Below, piece by piece: positions 1-12,201 of a DNA stretch of 64,000 nucleotides; the first letter of the stretch is position 1, and the number at the start of each line of letters is the position of its first letter. Origin of the DNA: Platynereis dumerilii (Eukaryota > Annelida > Polychaeta > Phyllodocida > Nereididae); NCBI GenBank assembly GCA_026936325.1, contig JAPTHN010000011.1:32956629-33020628 (forward strand), written 5' to 3'. Position numbers and translations under genes: made by a program. The notes under the pieces were generated by a model. That model was not told the DNA's origin and ran no database searches. It was given only the letters and a program-made list of their open reading frames with translations.

Positions 1-977
1 CATGGATGCGGCAGTAAAAATCAACAACAGCTAGTTGTTGCTCTTCTCGTGTGCTCGTTGCAGGGGGCTGTGTCATGTTAAACGCTGCTATTTCAGCTTT
101 GAGGCAGTTTGGACAAATCTAAGAGCTCTTTTAGAGTCGAGCCAGACAGGAAATTCCCAACAGTACTTCAGTACTTAACAAAGGAATCACAAATGTAGAG
201 GAACATATATAATTTTGAAACTACATATATGATACATTCAGAAAGTTCATTTATACATCGTTAAATACAGCTAATGCGTTTCATTTGACAACCACATATT
301 ATGTCAATCATTTTCCACTAGCAGACACATATATTCAAAAGATTAAATACACTCTACTGCTTCTGACAAATTTTAAAAGCATAATTTTATAATGTGCATT
401 TGTCTGGAATGGAACTTTGAATTTGAGAACATATCTACATTTTGTTGCAAAATACATACATGTATATCTGTTTGCCAAGACATTGAAGCTCCAGAGAATT
501 GCAATTTCATTGTCTACAGAGTATATGTTGGCATGTAACAGCTATCCACACAACATCATTACCAAAACTAAAACAACTCGCAGTATCCGTAACAGCACAA
601 CAGCAATAACAAATTCACAATATACAATACATGCACCCCATGAACCTGATAAAGCCCCACAAAACCAGACTCAACCTCCTTCAAATGTATACTGCATCAG
701 CATAATTGCTATATTTCCCTCAAGATGATAATCAGCTGTCTCTCAATCTAAAGGAGGAGACCTATAGTCACTCTAAGCAGAATTAATAATTAAACATTGC
801 CATAGTCATTAAGTCATTAGGAGTCAGGACTTAAGAAATAGTTAAGTGGTAACTATATACTCTATCATCAAATACTACATAATTTATAGTTCCTATCTCC
901 TTAATAATTGATGTCACATTATCTACTTCCATAGTTTGCATATTTCTCCTTCAAATATAATGATACATTTACATTTT
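1..977. other. Non-coding stretch, nothing recognised
   Basis: AT-rich DNA with no ORF that resembles a known protein and no inverted or tandem repeat visible by eye. The open frame from about 417 to 728 starts without an ATG and has no recognisable motif. It is most likely intronic, because it lies 3' of the ERC exon on that gene's strand. Confidence 0.5.
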
Positions 978-3476
978 AATGTTACATATTTTCAAATGTG
1001 TCTGAGCATGGGAGTGATTTTCATACAAAAACAATTTCAATTTTCATATATATCTTTAAGTATTATGTCCAAAAACAAAGTACAAAACGTATTCCTTCCA
1101 AAACAAATACATGTTACATGACATTTGTGATAATAGGTGTCTTAACTTACATGCATTAGTATTTTTTTCTTCTCATTCTAGCTAATTTCCTGGTCAAATG
1201 ACAGAAAACATAAATAAAGATGAATACTTCCTAAATATTTCCAGTAAATCTCCATACTCCTTCTTTATTACACCATATTTTCCTCAAACTCAATCAGAAA
1301 CTTGTCCTACCACCGCATGAACTCCAATGACTCCATGCTCTGACTTGGGTTGACGACCTCAAATTCATCAAGTAACCAGTTGGTAATTAGAGGCCATGGT
1401 TGCCTTTTCTTTTTTGCTAAATTGTGATCAAAAGAGCAGATCAAATAGCCATCAATCCGTGGACAATGATTCCACATGGCCAGACATGGCAACTTGCAAG
1501 ACTGTATTGACAACTGATGACCCTGATCTGGAAACGAGGCTGAACTATCATGCAACCAACTCATTGGAGAGAAGAATCAAAAGATCATGAGGACCTCGGG
1601 GAAAAATAAGAAAACAATCTGAGGACAATCAGATCCCAGGTGTAGGTCTGAGGGTGCATGGCTTTTATTAGATTCCAGTCAAACTGAAGATGTGCCATTA
1701 AAGGTACAAGTACCACAGAATGCATGTATATAACAAGCAGTGGCATTTCAACCTCTCATTTTGAATTTATTACCTACAGCAGTGCAGCTATACATGATAT
1801 AAGTATATGTGCCTATTTTCAGTACTGAGGCAAATGGTACTACAAAATATATACATGATATACATGTACCATTCCTTGGATACCAAAGACTGTTAATCCA
1901 TCACCATTGCAATTGATATGGACTGGCAAGGCTTCAGACCCATTTTATCAAAAACATCTACAGACCAACCATTGCAATCTTGCTGAGTATTACTCATAAC
2001 ATAGTTCTTTGTCTGATATAATGAAATGATGTTTCATACTGCATGGAACTGACCCACCCTGCCATCCCATATCATAGATTTATACAACATTTTCGATTCA
2101 GCTATAAGCTGCCTAGTTGTACCACATGACAGGTGGCATCCTAAGGCAACATGTGCCAATCAAGATATACTCTCAAGATTCACTTGCCCCACCTAAGAAT
2201 ATTTCCCTTTTCTGTACCATCAGCCAATATAATCCAAGGACCAAGGCAATGCTTTTATGCAGAGACATGAAGCTGGAATCCCAGCACGACCTGCAAACAC
2301 TTGCTGCCTAGTGGCTCCTTGAGATTTCAACAAGTAGAGACAATCCCTCCCACACAAGCCAACTGCTTTAATCGGATAATGACACTGCTTATTCAGCATA
2401 CATAGAATACTCAGCATACACTTCTTGCTCATACTAAAGCAGTTGGCATGCCTGAAATTGGTTAACTTATCTGGCATGATCAAGAAGCCTTTTGTCATTT
2501 GATAACATAATCAGTTTGGGTTTTAAGTCTATAGGTGCATTGGAATGGTACATCAATTTTATCTAAATGTAGTTTCTTCCAAACAATACTACTGAGGCAA
2601 GCGAAGACCAATGAGAAATTTACCATTGGAGGATTCACTGTATATGGTTGAGTAAATCTTTATATTAGCAGAAAGAGAACATCATCATTTCATCTTGACA
2701 TCTGTGACAGAACCTACCAGGTGGCCTAGCCAATCATCCACACAGCACACAAACGGGTGACAAACCATACAGATTTTGTTTCACTGAACTCGACAAACAA
2801 AACGAACACATTCGACATATAGTCACAAATCCCACACCATCTGACAGATTCTGACAGATTCTGCAAGTATCTGCCTTTCAGCCCCACTCTGCATCCCTAA
2901 GGTTGCAAATCCAGCAGCTGCAACAAAACTCACACAAGATCCATAAGTGTTACATTCTCAGGGAACCCCCAAGACACACAGCCACTCTCTCAATATTGAC
3001 ATCTGGCACTCCAAAGAATTGTGGCAAAAGCAGAAAAGCACGACAGTAAAAAGAAGTGGAGTGACAGGGCCCTGATGGGGAGGACATGAGGGGAGTGGGG
3101 AGTGGGGGAAATCATGTAAATATGAGACTCGAATATGACATCACAAGGGAATTTTACATCATGTGGTAGGTTGGCATCATGACTGACATCACACTAAGTG
3201 TGACATCATAATATCTGAAGAAATCAATCAGAGTGTCACAGACTGTAATATCAAAAGAAATTGCAAAGAGAGATGTTACAGTACGCAACGAGGCAACACT
3301 ACTGCAGAAAAAAACGTCCTTACTTCATAAAAGATTGTTTGTCACAACAGAACTTGAACAGATAAAGAGAACAGAATAGCTAAAGAGCAGACATCAGCTT
3401 CCAAAAAATTTCAAACAGGAAATTGGTAACATAGACCAGCCAAATATACATAAATTGCATATGCCGGATATGAAGT

Positions 3477-3861
3477 CATCCTCATCACACATCAGCATGA
3501 CAGTAGTGGGACAGATTCTATCCCATTTCGCGAGGTACCCGCAGAGTCATCAGCAGCTGATGACAGTTTCCTAATTTCTCTGGAGCCTTCGGGTTCTTTT
3601 CCTCATTATGTAATGGATAAGTCTGTCAAAATTTATAGAGCTAGTTGATACTGTGATACAACTTTATGCCAAGTTTGGACGTGATAGAAGCAACAGTTAT
3701 TTTTAAATAGCCTGTCAAAGATGATTTTGAGTACTGCCTAAGTCATGGCTGGGCCATGACACTTTGAGAAGGTCATGGGAGAGAGATGACAGTGCTGGGG
3801 TGAGTGTCATGTGGGGCTGAAGATATTGGTTGTCATGAGCAGATGGTAATTTCCTCGGCTG
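3477..3861 (+). mobile_element. MITE (CAGTCAGGG family), 3' part, split by an inversion
   Basis: These 385 bp align with the right three quarters of the complete MITE at 12202-12716. They include the 19-bp near-palindrome GTCATCAGCAGCTGATGAC (3546-3564) and the terminal TGGTAATTTC at the right end. The missing left part of the same element lies at 4390-4515 in reverse orientation. The two parts add up to 511 bp, the length of the intact copy at 24004-24514, and they abut the same internal point. The next five bases, CTAAA (3862-3866), are the reverse complement of the TTTAG that follows the other half. Confidence 0.85.
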
Positions 3862-4389
3862 CTAAACAAGAAGTCCTTGATTAAATACGTGGCATAAGTC
3901 TCCAGGTGCCACAGGTCGCTTTCTGTGCTGTCGGAGGTCCTTCAGGCAGACTTTCTCACTTCAGTCCTGCCTGGAATTGTCACTGCTAAAGCTGTATTTT
4001 AGCTGCTAAAACGTTGGGTGGTTGGACTGGCTTCTGCGGTAGCAATTTGGAAGTATTCCATCACTGCCTTAGCTTGCAGAACTGCTCTGAATACCAGTGA
4101 ATACCACTGACTTACTGTGATTCTGTATGGCCTTGATTAAGTATATGGAGGAAATCTCCAGGTGTTGGAAGGTTTCTCCTATAAACCTTTCCAGGAAATG
4201 TGGCTAGATGTGGCACTAAAAAATGGCTTTCCTCTACAGCCTCGTTAAGGTGATTTATACAATATGTATGCACTCTGCTTCCTTCAGTATCTGGCTATTA
4301 CTGATAATGGAAGCCTGTATATGAGTTTGTTAATGTTATGGCATATATCATATCGACAGCCTGTCAATGCATTTGAATGATGTCAGGGT
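3862..4389 (-). repeat. Segment R, inverted relative to its paralogue
   Basis: This segment reads as the reverse complement of 8462-8960. It begins with the ends of AAGTCCTTGATTAAATACGT and closes with TGAATGATGTCAGGGT, which is the reverse of the ACCCTGACATC found directly after D1 in copy 2. No gene is seen. Together with 3477-3861 it forms a 913-bp inverted block. Confidence 0.85.
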
Positions 4390-4515
4390 GGCGCACAGAG
4401 ATCAGACTTCCTTTTGATACCCAACTGATCAACCTCATACACTCAATCACCCTGTCAGGGCCAGGACTTAGCTGGAATTGCAATTGTCATCACATGATGG
4501 TAATTTCCCCTACTG
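4390..4515 (-). mobile_element. MITE (CAGTCAGGG family), 5' part, reverse orientation
   Basis: These 126 bp match 24386-24514, including the ordered words CAACTGATCAAC, CTGTCAGGGCCAGGACTT and the terminal GGTAATTTCCCCTACTG. The part is followed by TTTAG (4516-4520), one copy of the 5-bp target duplication. It pairs with the 3' part at 3477-3861. Confidence 0.85.
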
Positions 4516-5254
4516 TTTAGGGCTCGTTCCAGCTGCTGGTAGGGAAGTGGAGGCTGAAGCTGTGAATGGCAAATGTTTGTTTTGTGCTGGATCACCAACA
4601 GACCAGAGGCCATCTGCAGACTAGTGACCATGCATACTGGAGATCATCCATTGCTAACTGTGTATAGCCATCATTCACACGAATATGGAAGTCATCCGTA
4701 TATTATGTGCATTGTGTACCTCACAAGGGCTCACCCACAGACAACATTGAAAAGGGCGTATATGAACAAGCCACACCCCAGAGGCAATCAACTGCCTGCT
4801 CACACTCCAAACAGCACAGAATAACCATAAGGAATAGTCAGTTCAACTCAGCCGCACACTGCTCAGTTGGAAGTGAAGACACTAGCCACGTGGACTGCTG
4901 CTCTTTTGCTTTTTCATAAGATGAGATGGATGCCACTGGATGTTGTCTCAGCTAAACATACTGTAGTTGAATGACCTTTGCCAACACACAGTCCACCAGC
5001 CTGCAGAAATGAGCTGATTGCAGAATTTGCAACTGCAGTTCTAAATGTGCTGTAGCCTTTAATCAAAAGCAATATGCAGTGCATATTATGCACCAAAACC
5101 TTGCAGTTATACAAGACACTAGACATGTCATGCATTCAGAGCAGTTTTGCGAGCTAAGGCAGTGATGGAATACTTCTAAATTGCTACCGGAGAAGCCAGT
5201 CCAACCACCCAACATTTTAGCAGCTAAATTTTAATGCTGCATAGTTTCAAATGT

Positions 5255-5719
5255 CAGGGTTGCCACTCGAGTCGGATTTCGAAATTCCCTGACTTTTCCC
5301 TAACTTTTCCCTGTCTCGAAACAAGTTTTCCCTGACCACAAAAAGGCTCGAGCGCAAAATTTTTGATCGCTATTCGCGGGCTTTCGTGAATTGACGTTTC
5401 CATTTGAAACAAAAAGAAAATGGATGATGCTAGGTTGCAGACTCAAGACGCCTCAAGCTATAGATTCCTACTTTTAAGGCCACTTCATAATCACCAAACA
5501 GGTTAGACTGGCAAATGTCATACATTTCTCTGTTGTTCTTATCACGAAACCAACCGCCTTTTGTGTCGCGAATTAGTTTTTATGTGAAATTTCCCTGACC
5601 AAGGTGAGATTTCCCTGACTTTTTGCAAAATCACAGATTTCCCTGACTAATTTCAAAGCTCCCTGACTTTTCCCTGACCTTGAATTTCCCTGACTTTTCC
5701 CTGACCAGTGGCAACCCTG
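5255..5719. mobile_element. Short TIR DNA transposon (CAGGGTTGCCACT ends)
   Basis: A 465-bp element with perfect 13-bp terminal inverted repeats, CAGGGTTGCCACT at 5255-5267 and its reverse complement at 5707-5719. It is flanked by the 5-bp direct repeat AATGT (5250-5254 and 5720-5724). The uninterrupted paralogue near 995-1000 reads TTTCAAATGTGTCTG, which confirms the insertion. Both subterminal regions are packed with the motif CCCTGAC, about nine occurrences and denser on the right, as expected for transposase-binding repeats. There is no transposase ORF, so it is non-autonomous. It sits exactly at the junction between tandem units 1 and 2. The superfamily is uncertain; the 5-bp duplication argues against a classical 8-bp hAT. 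Confidence 0.85.
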
Positions 5720-7366
5720 AATGTGTCTGAGCATGGGAGTGATTTTCATACAAAAACAATTTAAATTTTCATATATATTTTTAAGTATTATGTCCACAAA
5801 AAAAAATACAAAACGTATTCCTTCCAAAGCAAATACATGTTACATGACATTTGTGATAATATCTGTGATTAACTTACATGCATTAGTATTTTTTTTTCTT
5901 CTAATTCTAGCTAACTTCATGATCAAATGACAGATTACATAAATAAAGATGAATACTTCTAAATATTTCGAGTAAATCTGCATAATCCTTCTTTATTACA
6001 TCATGTTTTCTTCAAACTAAATCAGACAACTATCCTAACACTGCATGCACTTCAATGACTCCATGCTCTGCTAACTGGGGTTGATGACCTCAAATTCATC
6101 AAGTAACCATTTGGTAATTAGAGGCCATGGTTGCCTTTTTTTTTGCTAAATTGTGATTAAAAGAGCAGATCAAATAGCCATCAATCCACAATGATTCCAC
6201 ATGGCTAGGCATGGCAACTTGCAAGACTGTATTGACAACTGATGACCCTGATCTGGAAACGAGCCTGAGCCACCATGCAACCAACTCATTGGAGAAAAGA
6301 ATCAAAAGATCATGAGGACCTTGGAGGAAAATAAGAAAACAATCTGAGGACAATCAGACCCCAGGTGTAGGTCTGAGGTTATGTATGGCTTTTATTGGAT
6401 TCCAGTCCCATTGAGGATATAGCACTAAATGTACGACATTAATACATATAGGGCTATACGCCTAACTTTGGGTGGCATTTTAACCTCTTATCTCATCTTG
6501 AATTATTACCTGCAGAACTTGCAGCAGAAGTGCAGCTATACATGGTATAAGGCTATATGCCGATTGTCAGTATACTGAGACAAATGACACTGCAAGATAG
6601 AGGCTTATCAATAACCAATTCAAAGAATATACCATTCCTTAGATACCAGAGACTGTTAATCCACCACAACTGCAATTTATAGGGATTGGCAAGGCTTCCG
6701 ACCAATTTTATCAAAATGTCTAAAGACCAACCTTTGTAATCTTGCTCTGTTTTACTCATAACATGGAACTATGACTGACATAATGAAATGACTTTTCACA
6801 TTTCATGGAACTGATGATTTACTGATCCCATATCAAACATGCATGCTATATCTTCAATTCAGGTACATGTAGTACTGTGATATATGACAAGTGGCATCTC
6901 TAAGGCAACATGTGCCAATCAAAATCAAGATGTATTCACTAGAAAAGCTTGCCCCCACCTAAGAATATTTCCTTTTTCTGTGCCATCAGCCAATACAATC
7001 CAAGGGACCAAGGCAATGCTTTTATGCAGAGACATGAAGCTGGAATCCCAGCACGACCTGCAAACACTTCCTGCCTAGTGGCTCCTTGAGATTTCAATAA
7101 GTAGAGACAATTTCTCCCACAAAAGCCAGCTGCTTTAATCGGATAATGACACTGCTTATTCAGCATGTATACTCAGCATATACACTTCTTGCTCATACTA
7201 AAGCAGCTGGCATGCCTGAAATTTGTTAACTTATAGCATGATCAAGAAGCCTGTTGTCTGGTTATAAAATAATCGGTTTTGGTCTTAACTCTATAGGCGC
7301 ATTGGAATGGCACATTCATTTTATCTAAAGGTAGTTTCTTCCACACAATACTACTGAGGCAAGCGA

Positions 7367-7578
7367 TGGATGGATGATTGGGGCTTTACGTCCTGTATTC
7401 ATGCACCTGAAAGGCTAATTAGGAGAGGAAGACACGGCAATGAGGCGAAGGATGATTGAAACAGTCGCCCAACATAGGCCCAGGTCACGTGACCCGACAA
7501 CAGCTGGATTCGAACCCTGTACCCAGAGATTGGCAGTCCAGCACGCTACCACTAGACCAACCCTCCCCCCTCTGAGCA
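7367..7578 (-). mobile_element. tRNA-derived SINE, family A, copy 1
   Basis: A 212-bp insertion absent from the paralogous site near 2600. It is flanked by the 11-bp target duplication GAGGCAAGCGA (7356-7366 and 7579-7589). On the minus strand the head has a Pol III A box TGGTCTAGTGG (reverse of 7549-7559) and a B box GGTTCGAATCC (reverse of 7506-7516), spaced as in a tRNA. The 3' end is a short ATCC repeat, typical of SINEs mobilised by LINEs with simple-repeat tails. It is not a functional tRNA gene because the acceptor and anticodon arms do not pair. A relative lies at about 33903-34112. Confidence 0.9.
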
Positions 7579-9089
7579 GAGGCAAGCGAAGACCAATGAG
7601 AAATTTACCATTGGAGGATTCACTGTATATGGTTGAGTAAAACTTTATATTAGCAGAAAGAGAACATCATCATTTCATCTTGATATATATGACAGAACCT
7701 ATCAGTTGGGTGGGGCTGGTGGGCCTAGACAGTCATCCACACAGCAAGACCATATTTTTCAGATCTCACACAAACCATACAGATTTTGTTTCACTGAACT
7801 CGACAAACAAAACGAACACATTCGACATATAGTCACAAATCCCACACCATCTGACAGATTCTGACAGATTCTGCAAGTATCTGCCTTTCAGCCCCACTCT
7901 GCATCTCTAAGGCTGCAAATCCTACAGCTGCAACAAAACTCACACAAGATCCATAAGTGTTACATTCTGAGGGAACCCCCAAGACACACAGTCACTCTCT
8001 TGCAATATTGACATCTGGCACTCCAAAGAATTGTGGCAAAAGCACGACAGAAAAAAATAAGTGGAGTGACATGGTCCTGATGGGGAGCGGACATGAGGGG
8101 AGTGGGGGAAATCATGTGAATATGGGACTTGAATATGACATCACACGGGAAAGTCACATCATGACTGACATCACATGGAAAGTGTGACATCATAATATCT
8201 GAAGAAATCAATCAGAGTGTCACAGACTGTAATATCAAAAGAAATTTCAAAGAGAGATGTTACAGTACGCGGTGAGGCAACACTACTACAGAAACAAATG
8301 TCCGTACTTCAAAAGAGACTGTTTTGTCACAACAGAACTTGAAAAGATAAAGAGAACAGAATAGCTAAAGAGCAGACATCAGCTTCCAAAAAAATTCAAG
8401 CAGGAAATTGGTAACATAGACCAGCCAAATATACATAAATTGCATCTGCCGGATATGAAGTACCCTGACATCATTCAAATGCATTGACAGGTTGTCGATA
8501 TGATCCGTGCCATAACATTAACAAACTATATGCAGGCTTCCATTATCAGTACTAGCCAGATACTGAAGTATAAATCACCTTAACGAGGCTGAATAGGAAA
8601 GCCATTTTTTATTGCCACATCTAGCCACATTTCCTGGAAAGGTTTAGAGAAGAAACCTTCCAACACCTGGAGATTTCCTCCATACACTTAATCAAGGCCA
8701 TACAAAGTCACAGTAAGTCACAGTAAGTCACTGGTATTCAGAGCAGTTCTGCAAGCTAAGATGGAATACTTCCAAATTGCTACCGGAGAAGCCAGTCCAA
8801 CCGCCCAACGCTTTAGCAGCTAAAATACAGGTTTAGCAGTGACAATTCCAGGCAGGACTGAAGTGAAAAAGTCTGCCTGAAGGACCGCAGTCAGCACAGA
8901 AAACGACCCGTGGCACCAGGAGATTTATGCCACGTATTTAATCAAGGACTTCTTGCTTTGGGCTCGTTCCAGCTGCTGGTAGGGAAGTGGAGGCTCAGGC
9001 TGTGAATGGCTAATGTTTGCTTTGTGCTGGATCACCAACAGACCAGAGGCCATCTGCAGACCAGTGACCATTCATACTTGAGATCATCC

Positions 9090-9370
9090 ATTGCAAACCA
9101 GAAACTTCCCAAACAAGAGGCCATCCAAAGACTGTGGTCATCATCCACAGACCACAGAGTTCGTAGCACAGACCATGTACTGTATGGGCATCATCCATAG
9201 ACCATACATGACCATCATCCACAGATCATTGGGCAATGCATCATCCAAAGAAAACGGAAGTCATTCACACCATGGGTGTCATTCTTAGACCATGGGCATC
9301 ATCCACTGTGTATAGCCATCATTCACACAGGTATGGAAGTCATCTGTATATCATGGGCATTGTCTACAGA
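9090..9370. repeat. Degenerate short tandem repeats (CATCATCCA type)
   Basis: Irregular repeats built from the words CATCATCCA, CAGACCA and CATAGACCA. They are present in the A segment of copy 2 and nearly absent from the matching part of copy 1 (about 4620-4700), so this is a local expansion that followed the segmental duplication. Confidence 0.6.
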
Positions 9371-9794
9371 CCAGGGCTCACCCACACACAAGGGTGTATA
9401 TGAACCAGCCACACCAGAGGCAATCAACTGCCAGCTCACACTCCAAATGGCACAGAATAACCATAAGGAATGGTCAGTTCAAGTCAGCTGCACACTGCTC
9501 AGTTGGAAGTGTAGATTTAGCACCAGCCATGTAGTCTGCTGCTCCTTCGCTCTTTCATAAGATGAAATGGATGACACTGGCTGTTGCAGGAGCTAAGTCT
9601 CAGCTAAACATACTGTAGTTGAATGACTGTGGCAAACACACAGTCCACCAGCCTACAGAAATGAGCTTATTGCAGCATTTGCAACAGTTACTGCAGAAAT
9701 GTGCTATGGCCTTTAAATGGCTTTAATCAAAAGCAATATGCAGTGCATATTATGCACCAAAACCTTGCAGTTATACAAGACACTAGACATGTCA

Positions 9795-10480
9795 TGCATT
9801 CAGAGCAGTTTTGCGAGCTAAGGCAGTGATGGAATACTTCTAAATTGCTACCGCAGAAGCCAGTCCAACCATCCAACATTTTAGCAGATAAAATTCAGGT
9901 TCAGCAGTGACAATTCCAGGCAGCACTCAAGTGAGGAAGCCAGCCTGAAGGACTTCAGTCAGCACAGAAAACGACCTGTGGCACCTGGAGATATATGCTA
10001 CGTATTTAATCAAGGACTTCTTGCTTAGGGCTCGTTCCAGCTGCTGGTAGGGAAGTGGAGGCTCAGGCTGCGAATGGCTAACGTTTGTTTTGTGCTGGAT
10101 CACCAACAAGCCAGAGGCACTGCCTTTTCCACACCAGAGCATATCCACAAGTCCACATTCTGTTGAGCCACAAGGAATGGTCAGTTCAACTCAGCTGCAC
10201 ACTGCTCAGTTGGAAGTGAAGATTTAGCACTAGCCACGTGAACTGCTGCTCTTTGCTCTTTCATAAGATGAGATTGATGACAATGGTTGTTGCACATGTT
10301 GCAGGAAACAAGGCTCAGCAGCAAACTTACAGCAGTTGAATGGCAGTTGCCAAAACACAAGCCAACAGGAAACAGCATCCAGAAACGGACTGGCTGCAGA
10401 ATTTGCAACTGCAGGATATCCTGCAGCCTCATCACAAGCAATATGCAGCATAGCAGTTAGTAGTGATAGAGCACACATTC
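9795..10480 (+). repeat. Tandem segmental duplication, partial copy 3
   Basis: The end of R' (about 9795-10025) followed by the first part of A (about 10026-10480). It matches 8735-8990 and 4521-5110. The junction TTGCTTAGGGCTCG (about 10020-10033) is another MITE-free site and preserves CTTAG, close to the TTTAG duplication found beside the MITE in copy 1. Confidence 0.75.
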
Positions 10481-12196
10481 CCCGAAGGTTCAGAGTTCTC
10501 TTTACGGTGAAGTGGCAATGGACATTAGACTACATATATATACCCACTACATAACACAGTAAAAAGTCATTATTCAATTGGGTGGAAAAAATAATCAGCT
10601 GGTCAAATATTGCCAGTGCTTTTGGACCCAGGGATGTCTGTTTCATACATTATATCTGTGTATATGGTCATTAAATAAATGAGGTGGTGGAGCACTATAT
10701 TCAGCGGTTTAATTGCATCATTACAAATTCACAAGGCAAGGGTATGAACCTCTTGCAGTTGAATGTGGTTGTAAGTAGACCCTTTTCACTTTTCTGAATA
10801 GTTTTGGAGTAAGTAGTACAGAGTACTACATACAACTGAAATTGCTACAACCAGACATTGAATCTTTAAGCAATCAATGCCAGGGACTTAGCATGAATTT
10901 TATACATTGTTCTGAGAATTTTGAATTTGACTAGCTACATTTTCTTGATTTTGCTAGCATCCACCACTCTTGTTTCCAACTTTCAAATTCCAAGCATTAT
11001 TTAAATACAGCAGACTGTCATTGACAGTAGCAAGATACAAGAGGAAGTGAAAGTAGCTACCAGATGTGTTTTAATCTTATAATGGGAATTGAACATAAAC
11101 TGCTTTCCCCTTGGCATAATCCAAACATCAATCCATCTGGAGTGCTTAAATTTGGATAATCTCAGCCAGTAGCTTCTCAGCCACTTTCCACCAATGATTG
11201 ATCTGCCAGGCTGTCTTTGCACTTCATGAACCAAATTCCAGTTCAAACATCATTTGTCAATTCTGTCATATTCCAGAGAACATGACCACATGATGTTTGC
11301 ATAAATGTTAGGATAGCCTAATCATGCATAATTATAATACTTTAAGGGTTATTCAAAATTTGTCCAAATGTAACCATGAAAGATGTAACAGAAAACAATA
11401 CACCCAGTTGTCATTGGAAGATTTTGAAAAGGCTGCAAGAGATTTTCATTTGTTCGGATTGAAATGGATACTGAATATGATTCCGCTACGAACACTTATG
11501 TACCAGAATGGAACTATTTTAAGGGTAATCCAAAATTGTCAGATGCAACCATAAAAGATACATTCAAGATGTCATGCAGTGACTGTCTTTTTAAAACCAG
11601 CAAATGTCAAGAGGTGGTCAGGTATTTGGGATTGAAGAAGGTACTGAAAACCAAATATGATTTGCATTGATTTGGCTGCAGAAACAAAGCCGAGTCCGAA
11701 GCATAATGCAATACAACATGTACCAGGAATGAAGGAAGCACTAACAATGGAGAATAGAGTCTTGATCATCATTCATCAGAGAGGCTGCAAAAGCACATCT
11801 AAGTTGTGTACCCACACAATCCGGAGATTCCGGACAGGCAGTGTTGGCATCGCTTGATGCATCGCAGTAATCTGGACACACTGCTTCCTCAAAATCCATC
11901 CTCTTGAAGGCTCATTCGTTGTCACTTACGACCAAAAAACTTGATCGTTCATCGGAAAAAGGTTGACACGGCAAACAGAGGGTCGGATGTGACTGATCAT
12001 ATGATGACACAAATTATGTCATACATTTTATCTGATTGGCATGGTGTCATTAAATGAGCATTAGCGAACCCTAATCATAATCATCCTAATCATTGCTAAT
12101 CTGAGGATATCTTAAAAAGCTACCAATATGTCTTGGTGTTAATAAAACGCGCAATAACATATCTTCACTGACCATAGTTGGGTTTCTGCCCTTCCT
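10481..12196. other. Non-coding stretch with one diverged duplication
   Basis: No gene is recognised. A diverged direct repeat of about 185 bp is visible: the word pair CTTTAAGGGTTATTC / TTTTAAGGGTAATCC occurs at about 11340 and 11518, followed in both by a similar CAAAAT and AACCAT context and later by GGATTGAA and TACTGAA words. The open frames here lack recognisable domains. Confidence 0.45.
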
Positions 12197-12201
12197 GTAA
12201 T

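Larger units (their letters stand above)
978..5249 (+). repeat. Tandem segmental duplication, copy 1 (rearranged)
   Basis: First full unit of a tandem duplication. It has three parts: D1 (about 978-3476), R (3862-4389) and A (about 4521-5226). D1 matches 5725-8461 in direct orientation at high similarity, for example the stretch beginning TGTCTGAGCATGGGAGTG at about 1000 and again at 5722. A matches 8961-9890 and partly 10026-10480. R is in the opposite orientation to its counterpart at 8462-8960, and it is bracketed by the two halves of one MITE (3477-3861 and 4390-4515). No coding potential is seen. The unit probably sits in an intron of the ERC gene. The left boundary is approximate. Confidence 0.85.
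5725..9890 (+). repeat. Tandem segmental duplication, copy 2
   Basis: Second full unit. D1 covers 5725-8461, R' covers 8462-8960 and A covers 8961-9890. R' is continuous with A, and the junction (TTGCTTTGGGCTCG near 8954-8966) contains no MITE, so it is the empty site for the MITE seen in copy 1. The unit also carries a SINE (7367-7578) that copy 1 lacks. Its A part is expanded at about 9090-9370 by short CATCATCCA/AGACCA-type repeats. No coding potential is seen. Confidence 0.85.

Noticed and set aside
7506-7559. A and B boxes considered as a tRNA gene (also at 33397-33459 and 60881-60941).
   Set aside because: The arms do not fold as a cloverleaf, a long unrelated body and simple-repeat tail follow, and at 7.4 kb a target duplication shows insertion. 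These are SINE heads.
11001-11246. Minus-strand frame starting MNWNLVHEVQRQPGRSIIGG, loosely like the start of a Ty1/copia reverse transcriptase.
   Set aside because: The similarity covers only about 25 residues, no second motif or terminal repeat is found, and it is too weak to call a retroelement fossil.
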